Assembly: GCA_947445035.1 (NCBI GenBank)
Contig: CANFCK010000006.1
Coordinates: 124,001 to 188,000 of the forward strand
Source: Deltaproteobacteria bacterium
Lineage (GTDB): Bacteria; Myxococcota_A; UBA796; SXON01
Direction: 5' to 3'
Length of the DNA: 64,000 nt
Numbering within the stretch: position 1 is the first letter of the stretch; every line of letters begins with the position of its first letter. The notes beneath the pieces are model-generated. The model searched no databases and had not been told where the DNA came from. It was given only the letters and a program-made list of their open reading frames with translations. The position numbers and the translations under genes are program-made. Below are positions 1 to 7,515 of the stretch, piece by piece.

Positions 1-1119
1 TCGGCCGGGGTGCTCGATTGGCTGGCGGGGCTCGGCGCGGGGTTCGGCATCTCGTCGTCGGTCGCGGCGGATACCGGCAGCAAGCCAAGGTTCCACCAGT
101 TGAGCTCCGAGGCTGGACGCCCACCCGTGAACGTCGTCGCCGAAACGCTCGTGGGTGAGTCGTGGTTTCTGACGACCGCCACGGAGCTGGTGCTCGACGG
201 CGAGGCCGTCGCCGGCGTGTGGGTGACCGACGCCGCGGGTGCGCCCGGCTGGATCCACGCCGGCGCGGTGGTCGTCGCAACCGGCGGATTCACTCGGAAC
301 GACGCGATCGTCCATGCGGCGCTGCCTGCCTTACAGGACCAGTCCACCTGGATCGAGGCCTTCCCCGGCATGGACGGCAACGGCCTGGCCCTGGCGGCGG
401 CGGCCGGCGCAACCGAGCAGAACATGGACCACCTCGGCTTGTACGCGCACGGCGTGGCCGATGCCCGGCACGGCCAACCCGAGGTCATGGTGATTGTGGG
501 CTTGGACAGTTCCATGGTGGTGGATGCGACGGGGGCCCGCGTCACCGACGAGCGCCAGTTCGGCTCGGTGGCGATGGGCACGCGGTATCTGACCGAGGGC
601 CCGTACTACGCGATCGTCGATGACGTGCTCTGGGCCCGGATCAACCTGCAGGGGCGCGGCTTTAACTACCTCGGCGATCCCGAGGCGATGACCCTGACCG
701 GAGCCGAGTACGAAGCGCTCCACCCGGTGCTCCTGGGCGAGGACGCGGAAACGCTCGGCACCGCGCTCGGCATAGATGGCGCCGGGCTCGCAGCGAGCCT
801 GCAACGGTACAACAGCGATGCGGCCGCGGGCACCGACACCGAGTACGCCAAACCCTCCTCGTCGTTCACCCCGCTTGGGAAGGCGCCGCTGCGCGGGCTC
901 CCCATCGTGCTCGGCCGCTCCAAGAGCTTCGGCGGCTTGGCGACCGACCTGGACGGCGCGGTGATTCGGGCCGATGGCAGCGTGATCGTGGGGCTGTACG
1001 CCGCGGGCGAGGCGTGCGGCTTTTTGGGCGACCCGGCGATCGGGAGCGGGCTCAACGGCTCGGTCACCTCCGCGTGGTGGTCCGGCTTGCTGTCGGGCAC
1101 GTCGGCCGCGAGCCCCTAG
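1..1119 (+). CDS. FAD-dependent oxidoreductase (flavocytochrome c / ketosteroid dehydrogenase type), 5' truncated
   Basis: The reading frame is already open at base 1, so the N-terminus and the Rossmann GxGxxG dinucleotide-binding motif lie outside the window; 372 codons are visible. The visible part shows the VVVATGGF strand of the FAD_binding_2 family and the C-terminal FAD-contacting block GLYAAGEACGF followed by GSGLNGS. Known members reduce or dehydrogenate fumarate, urocanate, 3-ketosteroids and similar substrates; the substrate here cannot be told. The stop codon overlaps the stop of the convergent membrane-protein gene. Family assignment is good, specific function unknown. Confidence 0.8.
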   Translation, partial: SAGVLDWLAGLGAGFGISSSVAADTGSKPRFHQLSSEAGRPPVNVVAETLVGESWFLTTATELVLDGEAVAGVWVTDAAGAPGWIHAGAVVVATGGFTRNDAIVHAALPALQDQSTWIEAFPGMDGNGLALAAAAGATEQNMDHLGLYAHGVADARHGQPEVMVIVGLDSSMVVDATGARVTDERQFGSVAMGTRYLTEGPYYAIVDDVLWARINLQGRGFNYLGDPEAMTLTGAEYEALHPVLLGEDAETLGTALGIDGAGLAASLQRYNSDAAAGTDTEYAKPSSSFTPLGKAPLRGLPIVLGRSKSFGGLATDLDGAVIRADGSVIVGLYAAGEACGFLGDPAIGSGLNGSVTSAWWSGLLSGTSAASP

Positions 1120-3035
1120 TCCTTCCGCAGTAGCTGAACGCCGCGGGGTCGCGCCGGCCGCCCGCCCGGCGTGACGGGCGACCAACCAGCGGCCTGGAGC
1201 GTCGAGGGGCGCAGGCCGGTGCCGGGTGGGCCGCCGCCGTGTTCGCTCACCACCGCGACGGTTCCCGAGGGTGCGTCGGCGGGCCGCTCGCAGACCCGGT
1301 CGCCGCGACGCGCGGGAAGGGCGAAGTCCATCGGGAGGTAGGCCGCGAGCACCAGCGGGCTGCAGTCGTGAACGCCGCCCCGGGGGTTCGCTTCGAGTTC
1401 GTCGGCGAGCCCACGCATGTCGGCCCCGGCGTTGCCGATGTCCACGGCCGCTCCCGTGGCGAGCGCTGCGGGAGGGGGCCAGCGCAGCGGGCGCTTCCCC
1501 AACCACGCGCTCTCGTCCTTCTGCCCAATGGCAAAGACGAGCAGCGCGCCCAGACCAAAACTCGTGAGCCGACCGAGCACCGCCCCCGTCCTTGAGCGCC
1601 CAGCCGCCGCTCGGGCCAGGGTGTCCAAGCCGCCGACCACCAGAACCCACCCCAGCGGCAGCAGGTGCAGGTAGTAGCGAGGTTGGTATTTCAGGTGGAG
1701 GGGCGGCACGCCCGAGCCAATGGCCGTCGCGACGGCCAACGCCGGCGCCGTACCCGCGGAAAGGGCGCTCCCGACGGTGCCGGCGGCCACCACCAAGAGC
1801 CGGGTGGGCGTCAACGCCCGGCTTTCCATGAGCTCGTGAACGTTGGACGCGTAGAGCACCCGGTCCGGTGCCAGGCTCGTGCCGGGGGCAATGCCGAGCT
1901 GGTTGGTGGTGGTGTTCAGACGCAGCACGTTGACTTGGTTGGGCGCCAGAAGCGCAGAGATCGCCAGGTCCAGCCGCGGCGAGCGTAAGAACTGCGGAAC
2001 GCTCTCGACGCCCGGGTACGGCGATCGGGGATCCAAGTGGCCCACGGACGGCCAGGTGTACGGCACCGCCACATGCATCTCGACCCGTTGGTTCGCGACC
2101 AGGTTGCCGATTGGGGTGTAGGGCGTTTTGGGCTGGGTCGCGACGGTGAGCACCACGAACGATGCCGCTGCGAGTCCGACGCCGCCGATCTCGCGGAGAC
2201 GGTGGCCCCGGCGCAGGAGCCGTGCCGCCGCGATGAGCAGGAGCGGCGGGCCGACGGTCACGATGGCCTTTTCCGAGGTCGCCATCGTCAGCGCGCTGCC
2301 GATCCCCACCAAGAGCGGAAAGGCCATGCCCCCCCGTGCCGACCACGCCGTGGCGGCCGCGATCGTCGCGGTGACCAGCGCCGCGTACAAGCCGTAGCTG
2401 GTGGCCTGGATCGAGTAGCTCCACGTCTCGGCATCCCCGAGGACCAGAACCCCCACGACCAGCGCCGCGAGCGGCCCGTAGACGGATCGTGCCGCCGCCC
2501 AGGCCAGGGCAGGCAGCAGGGCCACCGAAACCAGCGACACCCACACGAGGGCACTGGCGACGTCGCCGGAGAGCTTGGCCACCCACACGCACAGGTGGGG
2601 GTGGAGGATCGGCTTGTCGACGTTGTAGTCCTCCCAGCGGCCGCGGGCGATGGCCAGGACATTCTCGGCGTAGGAGGCATGGTCCATGCCCACGAGGGCC
2701 CAGGTGGGGTTGGCCGTCTGCACCCACCAGAGCTGCACGACGAAGCCCCCGATCAACAGCGCGGTGACCGCAAGGACGTCCCAACGTCGCGGCGTTGGCG
2801 GCGGCTCCCTCGGCGGGCCGGCCGATGGGCGCCAGCCAGCCACCGCACCGAAAAGGCCGGCTACGCCGAGGAGGGTGGCGGCGCCGACCAGAGGCGGCCA
2901 GTACCACTCAGGCGTGCCTCGGGCGCTTCCGCCGAGCTGGCCTGTCGCCACCCACGCCCAGAGAGCAAATGAAAGTGCCGCCACGGCGATGCTCAGCGGG
3001 CGGACGATGGCGTGGACTCGAGGGGAGAGAGCCAA
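1116..3035 (-). CDS. Polytopic membrane protein, possible GT-C glycosyltransferase
   Basis: This is about 639 residues with roughly ten hydrophobic segments and a soluble C-terminal tail of about 120 residues. After the second or third helix there is a luminal-type loop, GMDHASYAENVLAIARG, followed by VDKPILHPHLC. An acidic residue in the first large loop is typical of lipid-linked-sugar GT-C transferases, so that role is an inference. The start is uncertain: there is no ATG in the right place, and I take the TTG at 3035, where codons become protein-like. Further upstream the frame is only the antisense of the PHP gene. It is convergent with the flavoprotein gene and divergent from the broken PHP gene. 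Confidence 0.65.
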   Translation of the reverse strand: MALSPRVHAIVRPLSIAVAALSFALWAWVATGQLGGSARGTPEWYWPPLVGAATLLGVAGLFGAVAGWRPSAGPPREPPPTPRRWDVLAVTALLIGGFVVQLWWVQTANPTWALVGMDHASYAENVLAIARGRWEDYNVDKPILHPHLCVWVAKLSGDVASALVWVSLVSVALLPALAWAAARSVYGPLAALVVGVLVLGDAETWSYSIQATSYGLYAALVTATIAAATAWSARGGMAFPLLVGIGSALTMATSEKAIVTVGPPLLLIAAARLLRRGHRLREIGGVGLAAASFVVLTVATQPKTPYTPIGNLVANQRVEMHVAVPYTWPSVGHLDPRSPYPGVESVPQFLRSPRLDLAISALLAPNQVNVLRLNTTTNQLGIAPGTSLAPDRVLYASNVHELMESRALTPTRLLVVAAGTVGSALSAGTAPALAVATAIGSGVPPLHLKYQPRYYLHLLPLGWVLVVGGLDTLARAAAGRSRTGAVLGRLTSFGLGALLVFAIGQKDESAWLGKRPLRWPPPAALATGAAVDIGNAGADMRGLADELEANPRGGVHDCSPLVLAAYLPMDFALPARRGDRVCERPADAPSGTVAVVSEHGGGPPGTGLRPSTLQAAGWSPVTPGGRPARPRGVQLLRKD

Positions 3036-3063
3036 GAGGGCATGGTACGCCTTGATGTCGCGC

Positions 3064-3092
3064 TTGTGCGCCGGCCGCACCCGCTGTACAAT
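3064..3092 (+). promoter_or_regulatory. Candidate sigma-70 promoter of the broken PHP gene
   Basis: A TTGTGC element (3064-3069) is followed after exactly 17 bp by TACAAT (3087-3092). The predicted transcript start near 3099 is about 12 bp before the TTG codon (3111) that opens a signal-peptide sequence. This is a by-eye match in a high-GC background. Confidence 0.45.
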
Positions 3093-3110
3093 TCGCCTTC
3101 GGGTGTCGCC

Positions 3111-3613
3111 TTGCTGTTTTTGTCCTTGACCCTCGCGTTGGCGGCGGAGTCCTTCCAAGGGCATACGTATTGGCTTGGCGACCCCCACGCGCACACGGGG
3201 CTCTCCAGGGATGCCGCGTACCAGGGTGATGGCTGTCCCGGCTGCGGGGCCGCGGCCGATGTCCTCTCCGGCGCGCGTGACCAAGGACTCGATTGGGTGG
3301 CGTTCACGGATCATGTCAACGGAGGTCAGGCCGCCGACAGCGAGGCGTGGGCAACTTTTCAGGCCGAGGTCCTCGCGCCACGGGCGGCGCGGACGACAGT
3401 GGCGGGCGGGGACCCCGCCCGCGCCCGGGGTCCGGTGGGGGCGGGGACGGCGAGTGTGGGTGTGGGGCGGGGACGCCAGGGATGGCTGCGCCGGGGATTG
3501 CGGCGCTTCTGGCAGCGGGGGTGTTGGGGCGGAGGCGGAGATCGGCACCTTCCGGCTGGGGAACGGACCGGGAAACGCCACCTTCCTGCTCGGCAGGCCG
3601 AAGTAGCGGTTAG
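3111..3613 (+). pseudogene. Broken secreted PHP-type phosphoesterase with MYXO-CTERM tail
   Basis: A TTG at 3111 opens a signal peptide (LLFLSLTLALAA) followed by GHTYWLGDPHAHTG and VAFTDHVNG, the metal-binding His/Asp motifs of PHP-domain (DUF3604-like) hydrolases. The frame loses sense after about 3400. A different frame (about 3440-3540) then encodes GECGCGAG followed by a short hydrophobic helix and RRRR, the MYXO-CTERM surface-sorting signal. Intact relatives are several hundred residues long, so most of the catalytic domain seems deleted and the two ends are out of frame. A tail of about 25 residues after the Arg cluster suggests the original stop is also lost. Inference: remnant of a surface-anchored phosphoesterase. 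Confidence 0.65.
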
Positions 3614-3616
3614 ATT
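3611..3616 (+). promoter_or_regulatory. Candidate -10 element for the RIO1-darP operon
   Basis: TAGATT lies 9 bp before the RIO1 ATG (3626), implying a transcript start within 2-3 bases of the start codon. No Shine-Dalgarno sequence precedes the ATG, so a leaderless mRNA is plausible. No convincing -35 box is seen. Confidence 0.35.
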
Positions 3617-3625
3617 GCCGCGCGC

Positions 3626-4456
3626 ATGAAGATTCCCGACCGCCTCCTGCCGCTGCTCGAGATGGGTCTCGTTCAGGAAGTGGTGCGCCCGCTGATGGCC
3701 GGCAAGGAAGCCGCGGTCTACATCGTGTGGTCCGACAACCGCTATTGCGTGGCCAAGGTCTACAAGGAGGCCATCCACCGCTCCTTCCGTCAAAAGGCCG
3801 CCTACACCGAGGGCCGGGTGGTGCGGAACAGCCGCAAACAGCGGGCCATGGACAAAGGCAGCAAGTACGGCAAGGAGCAGGCCGAGGCCGCCTGGCAGAC
3901 CGCCGAGGTCGACAACCTCTACAAGCTCGGCGCCGCCGGGGTCCGCGTGCCCACGCCCTTCGTCTTTTCCGAGGGTGTGCTGTTGATGGAGCTGGTGCTC
4001 GATCCGTTCGACCAGCCCGCGCCTCGACTGTGTGATTGTTCCTTTACCGAAGAGCAGGCGTACAACACCCATGCCTTCGTCATGCGCCAGGTGGTGCTGA
4101 TGTTGTGCGCCGGCATGGTCCACGGGGATCTGTCCGAGTACAACGTGCTCCTGAGCAAAGCCGGCCCGGTCATTATCGACCTGCCGCAGGCCGTGGATGC
4201 GGCGCAGAATCGCAACGCAAAATCGATTTTGCTGCGTGACGTCAACGCGATCAGCGCGTTCTTGGGCCGCCACTGCCCTGGGCTCGCCGAGTCGCAGTTC
4301 GGCCCCGAGATCTGGAACCTGTATGAACGCGCGGAGCTGCACCCTGACTCGCCCCTGACCGGGCGCTTCCGGGGGTCCACGCGCCAGGCCGATGTGCGCG
4401 GGGTTCGCCGTGAAATCAACGCTGCGGCCCGTGAAGCCCAGCTCCGGAGGCGCTAG
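3626..4456 (+). CDS. RIO1-family atypical serine protein kinase
   Basis: The 276-residue protein has the RIO kinase hallmarks: the ATP-binding lysine in CVAKVYK, a flexible loop with RNSRKQRAMDKGSKYGKE, the catalytic loop HGDLSEYNVLL and the metal-binding IDLPQAVD. RIO kinases in archaea and eukaryotes act in small-subunit ribosome maturation; bacterial members are poorly characterised. Its stop (TAG, 4454-4456) shares one base with the GTG of darP, so the two should be translationally coupled. That pairing with another ribosome-assembly factor supports a ribosome-related role here. Confidence 0.9.
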   Translation: MKIPDRLLPLLEMGLVQEVVRPLMAGKEAAVYIVWSDNRYCVAKVYKEAIHRSFRQKAAYTEGRVVRNSRKQRAMDKGSKYGKEQAEAAWQTAEVDNLYKLGAAGVRVPTPFVFSEGVLLMELVLDPFDQPAPRLCDCSFTEEQAYNTHAFVMRQVVLMLCAGMVHGDLSEYNVLLSKAGPVIIDLPQAVDAAQNRNAKSILLRDVNAISAFLGRHCPGLAESQFGPEIWNLYERAELHPDSPLTGRFRGSTRQADVRGVRREINAAAREAQLRRR

Positions 4457-4986
4457 TGGCAAGAGGATCCCGCCCTGTCGATGAGGAGGTGACGTACGCC
4501 GAACGTCCCCTTCGCAACGACCATCACGACGACATGCTCGACCTCAAGGCGCTCGCCAACCGCATCGCCGCGATGCCGCAGAAGGAGCGGCGGGCGCTTC
4601 CGCTGGACGAAGAAGCCCAGGAGCAGCTGGACATCCTCGCGGCGTCAGAGCCGCGCCCGGATCGGCGGCGCACCCTGATGCGCGCCAAGTTGCTCTTGGG
4701 GGCGGCGGACCAGGATGCGCTCCAGAAGGCCCTGGCGGGCAGCTCACCGACGGCGCTTCGGGACCGGGAGACCGTCTATTGGCGCACGCGCATCATCGCG
4801 GGCGGGGACCAGGATCTCCAGACCTTCATCGAGGCCTACCCGGGCAGCGACCGGCAAGCGCTGCGCACGCACGCGCGCGATGCTCGGGGTACCGGGCCAG
4901 CAGCCGAGCGGGCGGCGGCGCGGCTTTTGACGGCGCTTCGCGAGGGGGCGGCGGCGGGGGCGGAAGCCGGTGCGGCCGAGGAGTAG
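4456..4986 (+). CDS. darP: DarP (YjgA/DUF615) ribosome-associated assembly factor
   Basis: The protein has 176 residues, close to the usual ~180. It contains the family landmarks LKALANRIAAMPQKERRALP, a PDRRRTLMRAKLLL segment and the C-terminal GSDRQALRTHARDAR, which matches the DRQ-LRTL-R region of E. coli YjgA. DarP binds late 50S intermediates in gammaproteobacteria. The GTG start at 4456 overlaps the RIO1 stop by one base. An internal ATG at 4534 is a possible alternative start, just before the conserved domain. The last 15 residues are Ala/Gly/Glu-rich. Confidence 0.85.
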   Translation: MARGSRPVDEEVTYAERPLRNDHHDDMLDLKALANRIAAMPQKERRALPLDEEAQEQLDILAASEPRPDRRRTLMRAKLLLGAADQDALQKALAGSSPTALRDRETVYWRTRIIAGGDQDLQTFIEAYPGSDRQALRTHARDARGTGPAAERAAARLLTALREGAAAGAEAGAAEE

Positions 4987-5032
4987 CGCCGCGGGGGCTG
5001 CTCGCAAGCCGCGCGGGCATGGTCGCCGCGCG

Positions 5033-6463
5033 TCACCGCCCCGCCGGCGCGGCGCCCGGCTTCGGTTCGGCATCGGCCAAGATCTGCGCCTCGATGTCGA
5101 CCAACTCTTCTTCTTCCAACTCAACATCCTCTTCGAATCGCGCCGCGGGGATGTAGCCCTTCCGTGCGGCGCGGACGTTGTTGTACTCGACCAGTGACAG
5201 AATCGCCCACTGGTAGATCGCGACCTCGTAATATTCAAGGATGTTGTCAGTCGCGTTGAGCATGACATACGACAAGGTCATCGTGACATACACATGGCTG
5301 ACCATCGCAAGGCCGCCGTAGCTGTCTTTGCGGATGAGCCGGAAGCCTTGCCACAGCATGGTCAAAAGCACCCAAGCGAAAAGCGCCAACCCGATGCCAC
5401 CAGTCTCGTACGCGACACGCAGATAGCCGTTGTGGGGCGCCGCCTCCTGCCCGAATAGCTCCACGCCCAGCATCACCGAGCTACCCGCGCCGTGACCGAG
5501 CCACGGGGTCTCCCAGAAGCGGCGCACCAGCTCGTCCCAGAAGTACAGGCGCCAGCCGATGGAGGTGTTCAGATCGTACATCTCGGCGCCGGTTTCGAAG
5601 ACCGCGCCAGCGTCGCTCATACGGGCGAGAATGCCGCCGCCGAAGGCCACCAGACAGAAGGCGCCGCCGATCGCGCCGGCCAATAGATAGGTCCGTTTCT
5701 TGTACACCCAACTCAAGTAGATCCAACACACCAGCATCGCCACCCAACTGATTCGGGTGTAGGTCGCAATCTCCAGCGCCACCAGCGCGACGATGTAGAT
5801 GAAGCGGATGCCGCGGTTCTTCTTCTCTTCGTCCAGGAACTCGGCGTAGGCGAGACAGAAGAGAAAAGTCAGGTACATCGAGAAGTGGGCGGGGTGGAAG
5901 AAGCTGGAGTTGACCCGGACGTAGCCTTCGGTGACCTCGTTTCCCTGGCCGGTGGCCCATTGGTAAAAACCATAGAGGATGGGAATCACGCTGCTGGCGT
6001 AGATTGCGGTGATCACTTGCCGCACCATCTTTCGATCGAGCATGTCGGAGATGATGAGGTAGGTGAAGAACGGCGCGGCGAGGCGGGTGACGAACCGCGA
6101 CGACCAGCGGTCTTCGCTGGCCCAGAACATGCTCACCGCGAAAAGGCCCAGAAATGCGCCGTAGGGCACGGTCAGTGAGCGCCCCTTGAACGGGTTCTTC
6201 CACAAAACCAGGAAGTAGACAAAGCCGATGCCCGTGGCGAGGACGTTGACCAGTCCACCAAGGTCGAAGTCAAACCCGCCGAGGTTGATTCGGTCACCGC
6301 CGGCCACGAAGTTCCGGAGCGCGATCAGGCCCAGAAACAACAGGATGAACGCCTTGGGATTGGCAAGGAACAAGCCCCCGCCCACCCCCACGATCGCCAA
6401 GGCCGCCATGTAGTGGGGGCCGCCGAACGCCAGCGCCAACGCCATCGGCACGGTGATGAGCAC
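5033..6463 (-). CDS. O-antigen ligase / polymerase family membrane protein (WaaL/Wzy-type)
   Basis: The 476-residue protein has about 11 hydrophobic segments. Its large periplasmic-type loop contains IGWRLYFWDELVRRFWETPWLGHGAGSS and PHNGYLRVAYETGGIGL; the GxG and H-N-x-x-L elements are typical of the Wzy_C/O-antigen ligase superfamily. Such proteins join or polymerise lipid-linked glycans at the outer face of the inner membrane. The charged C-terminus (EEDVELEEEELVDIEAQ) is cytosolic-like and unusual. The GTG at 6463 is the first acceptable start, but the frame stays open and protein-like for about 25 codons upstream, so the true N-terminus may be longer. Confidence 0.85.
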   Translation of the reverse strand: MLITVPMALALAFGGPHYMAALAIVGVGGGLFLANPKAFILLFLGLIALRNFVAGGDRINLGGFDFDLGGLVNVLATGIGFVYFLVLWKNPFKGRSLTVPYGAFLGLFAVSMFWASEDRWSSRFVTRLAAPFFTYLIISDMLDRKMVRQVITAIYASSVIPILYGFYQWATGQGNEVTEGYVRVNSSFFHPAHFSMYLTFLFCLAYAEFLDEEKKNRGIRFIYIVALVALEIATYTRISWVAMLVCWIYLSWVYKKRTYLLAGAIGGAFCLVAFGGGILARMSDAGAVFETGAEMYDLNTSIGWRLYFWDELVRRFWETPWLGHGAGSSVMLGVELFGQEAAPHNGYLRVAYETGGIGLALFAWVLLTMLWQGFRLIRKDSYGGLAMVSHVYVTMTLSYVMLNATDNILEYYEVAIYQWAILSLVEYNNVRAARKGYIPAARFEEDVELEEEELVDIEAQILADAEPKPGAAPAGR

Positions 6464-6556
6464 CGGGATCAGGAACTGCCGCGTCGGGTCGCTCCCGAGG
6501 TCGCTGAACGCGGATGGTCGGTCGTTGGCCAGGACGAGGGGCTAACCTGAGCGGAG

Positions 6557-7513
6557 ATGCCTCGGTCCTCCACCTCTGCCGAGCGGGCAGTGCTCGTCAT
6601 CGTGGGGCTCGTCGCGGGGCTGTGTATTGCTGAGGGGGTCGCGCGCGTCGTTCCTGACACCTTCGGCGATGCGAACTTCGCGCTCGCAGGCGCTGGGAAC
6701 CGGCCGGAGTGTGTGCGTCCGTCGCTTTCCCGCGGCTACGAGCCCATTCCCGGGACATGCGGTACCGACGCCGAAGGCGCCCGGGACTACACCGCTGGCC
6801 TATCCGGAGTCCCCGTCAGGGTCATGGTCGTCGGAGACTCCCTGAGCACCCTCGGCACGTGGCCGGCCGCGCTCGCCGAGGCGCTGGCCGCGGGCTGGCA
6901 GGGGAGTTCGGTGACCGTGGAAACGTACGGGGTGCCGGGGTATAACGCCTGTCAAGAACTCTCGATGTTTCGGGAAACGGTCGCCACGGCGCGCCCCGAC
7001 GTGGTCGTCTTGCAGTCCTGCGCCAACGATGTCCAAGGCTCACCGGTCCTGGTGCAGGCGGGGGGATGGGTCAGCTACTTCAGCGACAACGCGGTCGTCG
7101 AGTTCCCGGAGGTCCTGCTCCGGTCGCGACTGCTGACGACCGGGGTGCTCGCCCTCGCCCCGCGAACGCCGATGGTGAGCCTCGGGTCGGGTAAAGCGAT
7201 GGCCGCCACCTGCCTTCGTGAGCTTCACGCCGACGCTGCCGGGCTCGGCGTTGAGTTGGTGGCGGTCCTTTTTCCACTGTTTTGTCCGAGCGACGCCCCG
7301 GCGCTGACGTTGGTGGACGAGGTGGCGATGCGCCGGCTGCTCGCCGAATCGACGATTCCTTTCCTCGACCTCCGCCCAGCCTACGAGGCCGCTGGGCCCA
7401 TGCTCGACCATCGCGACCGCCCGGCCGATTTCATCCACCCCAGTCGCGGCGGTGAGCAGGTCGCAGCGAAGGCGATCGCGGCGTGGATGTTGGGGGCGGT
7501 CCAGGGGCGGTGA
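6557..7513 (+). CDS. SGNH/GDSL-fold hydrolase with N-terminal membrane anchor
   Basis: An N-terminal hydrophobic helix (VLVIVGLVAGLCIAEGV) is followed by an SGNH-hydrolase fold. The nucleophile block is VVGDSLS, the third block is CANDVQG, and the catalytic Asp/His pair is in DFIHPS near the C-terminus. Members are esterases or O-acetyl transfer/removal enzymes. The position between an O-antigen ligase (divergent) and a glycosyltransferase operon (convergent) suggests trimming or modification of surface glycan acyl groups; this is inferred from context. Confidence 0.8.
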   Translation: MPRSSTSAERAVLVIVGLVAGLCIAEGVARVVPDTFGDANFALAGAGNRPECVRPSLSRGYEPIPGTCGTDAEGARDYTAGLSGVPVRVMVVGDSLSTLGTWPAALAEALAAGWQGSSVTVETYGVPGYNACQELSMFRETVATARPDVVVLQSCANDVQGSPVLVQAGGWVSYFSDNAVVEFPEVLLRSRLLTTGVLALAPRTPMVSLGSGKAMAATCLRELHADAAGLGVELVAVLFPLFCPSDAPALTLVDEVAMRRLLAESTIPFLDLRPAYEAAGPMLDHRDRPADFIHPSRGGEQVAAKAIAAWMLGAVQGR

Positions 7514-7515
7514 AA

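Noticed and set aside
331..2907. 858-codon minus-strand open frame across the flavoprotein and membrane-protein genes
   Set aside because: Arg/Pro/Gly-rich composition, antisense to a clear FAD-binding protein and out of frame with the membrane protein; high-GC shadow.
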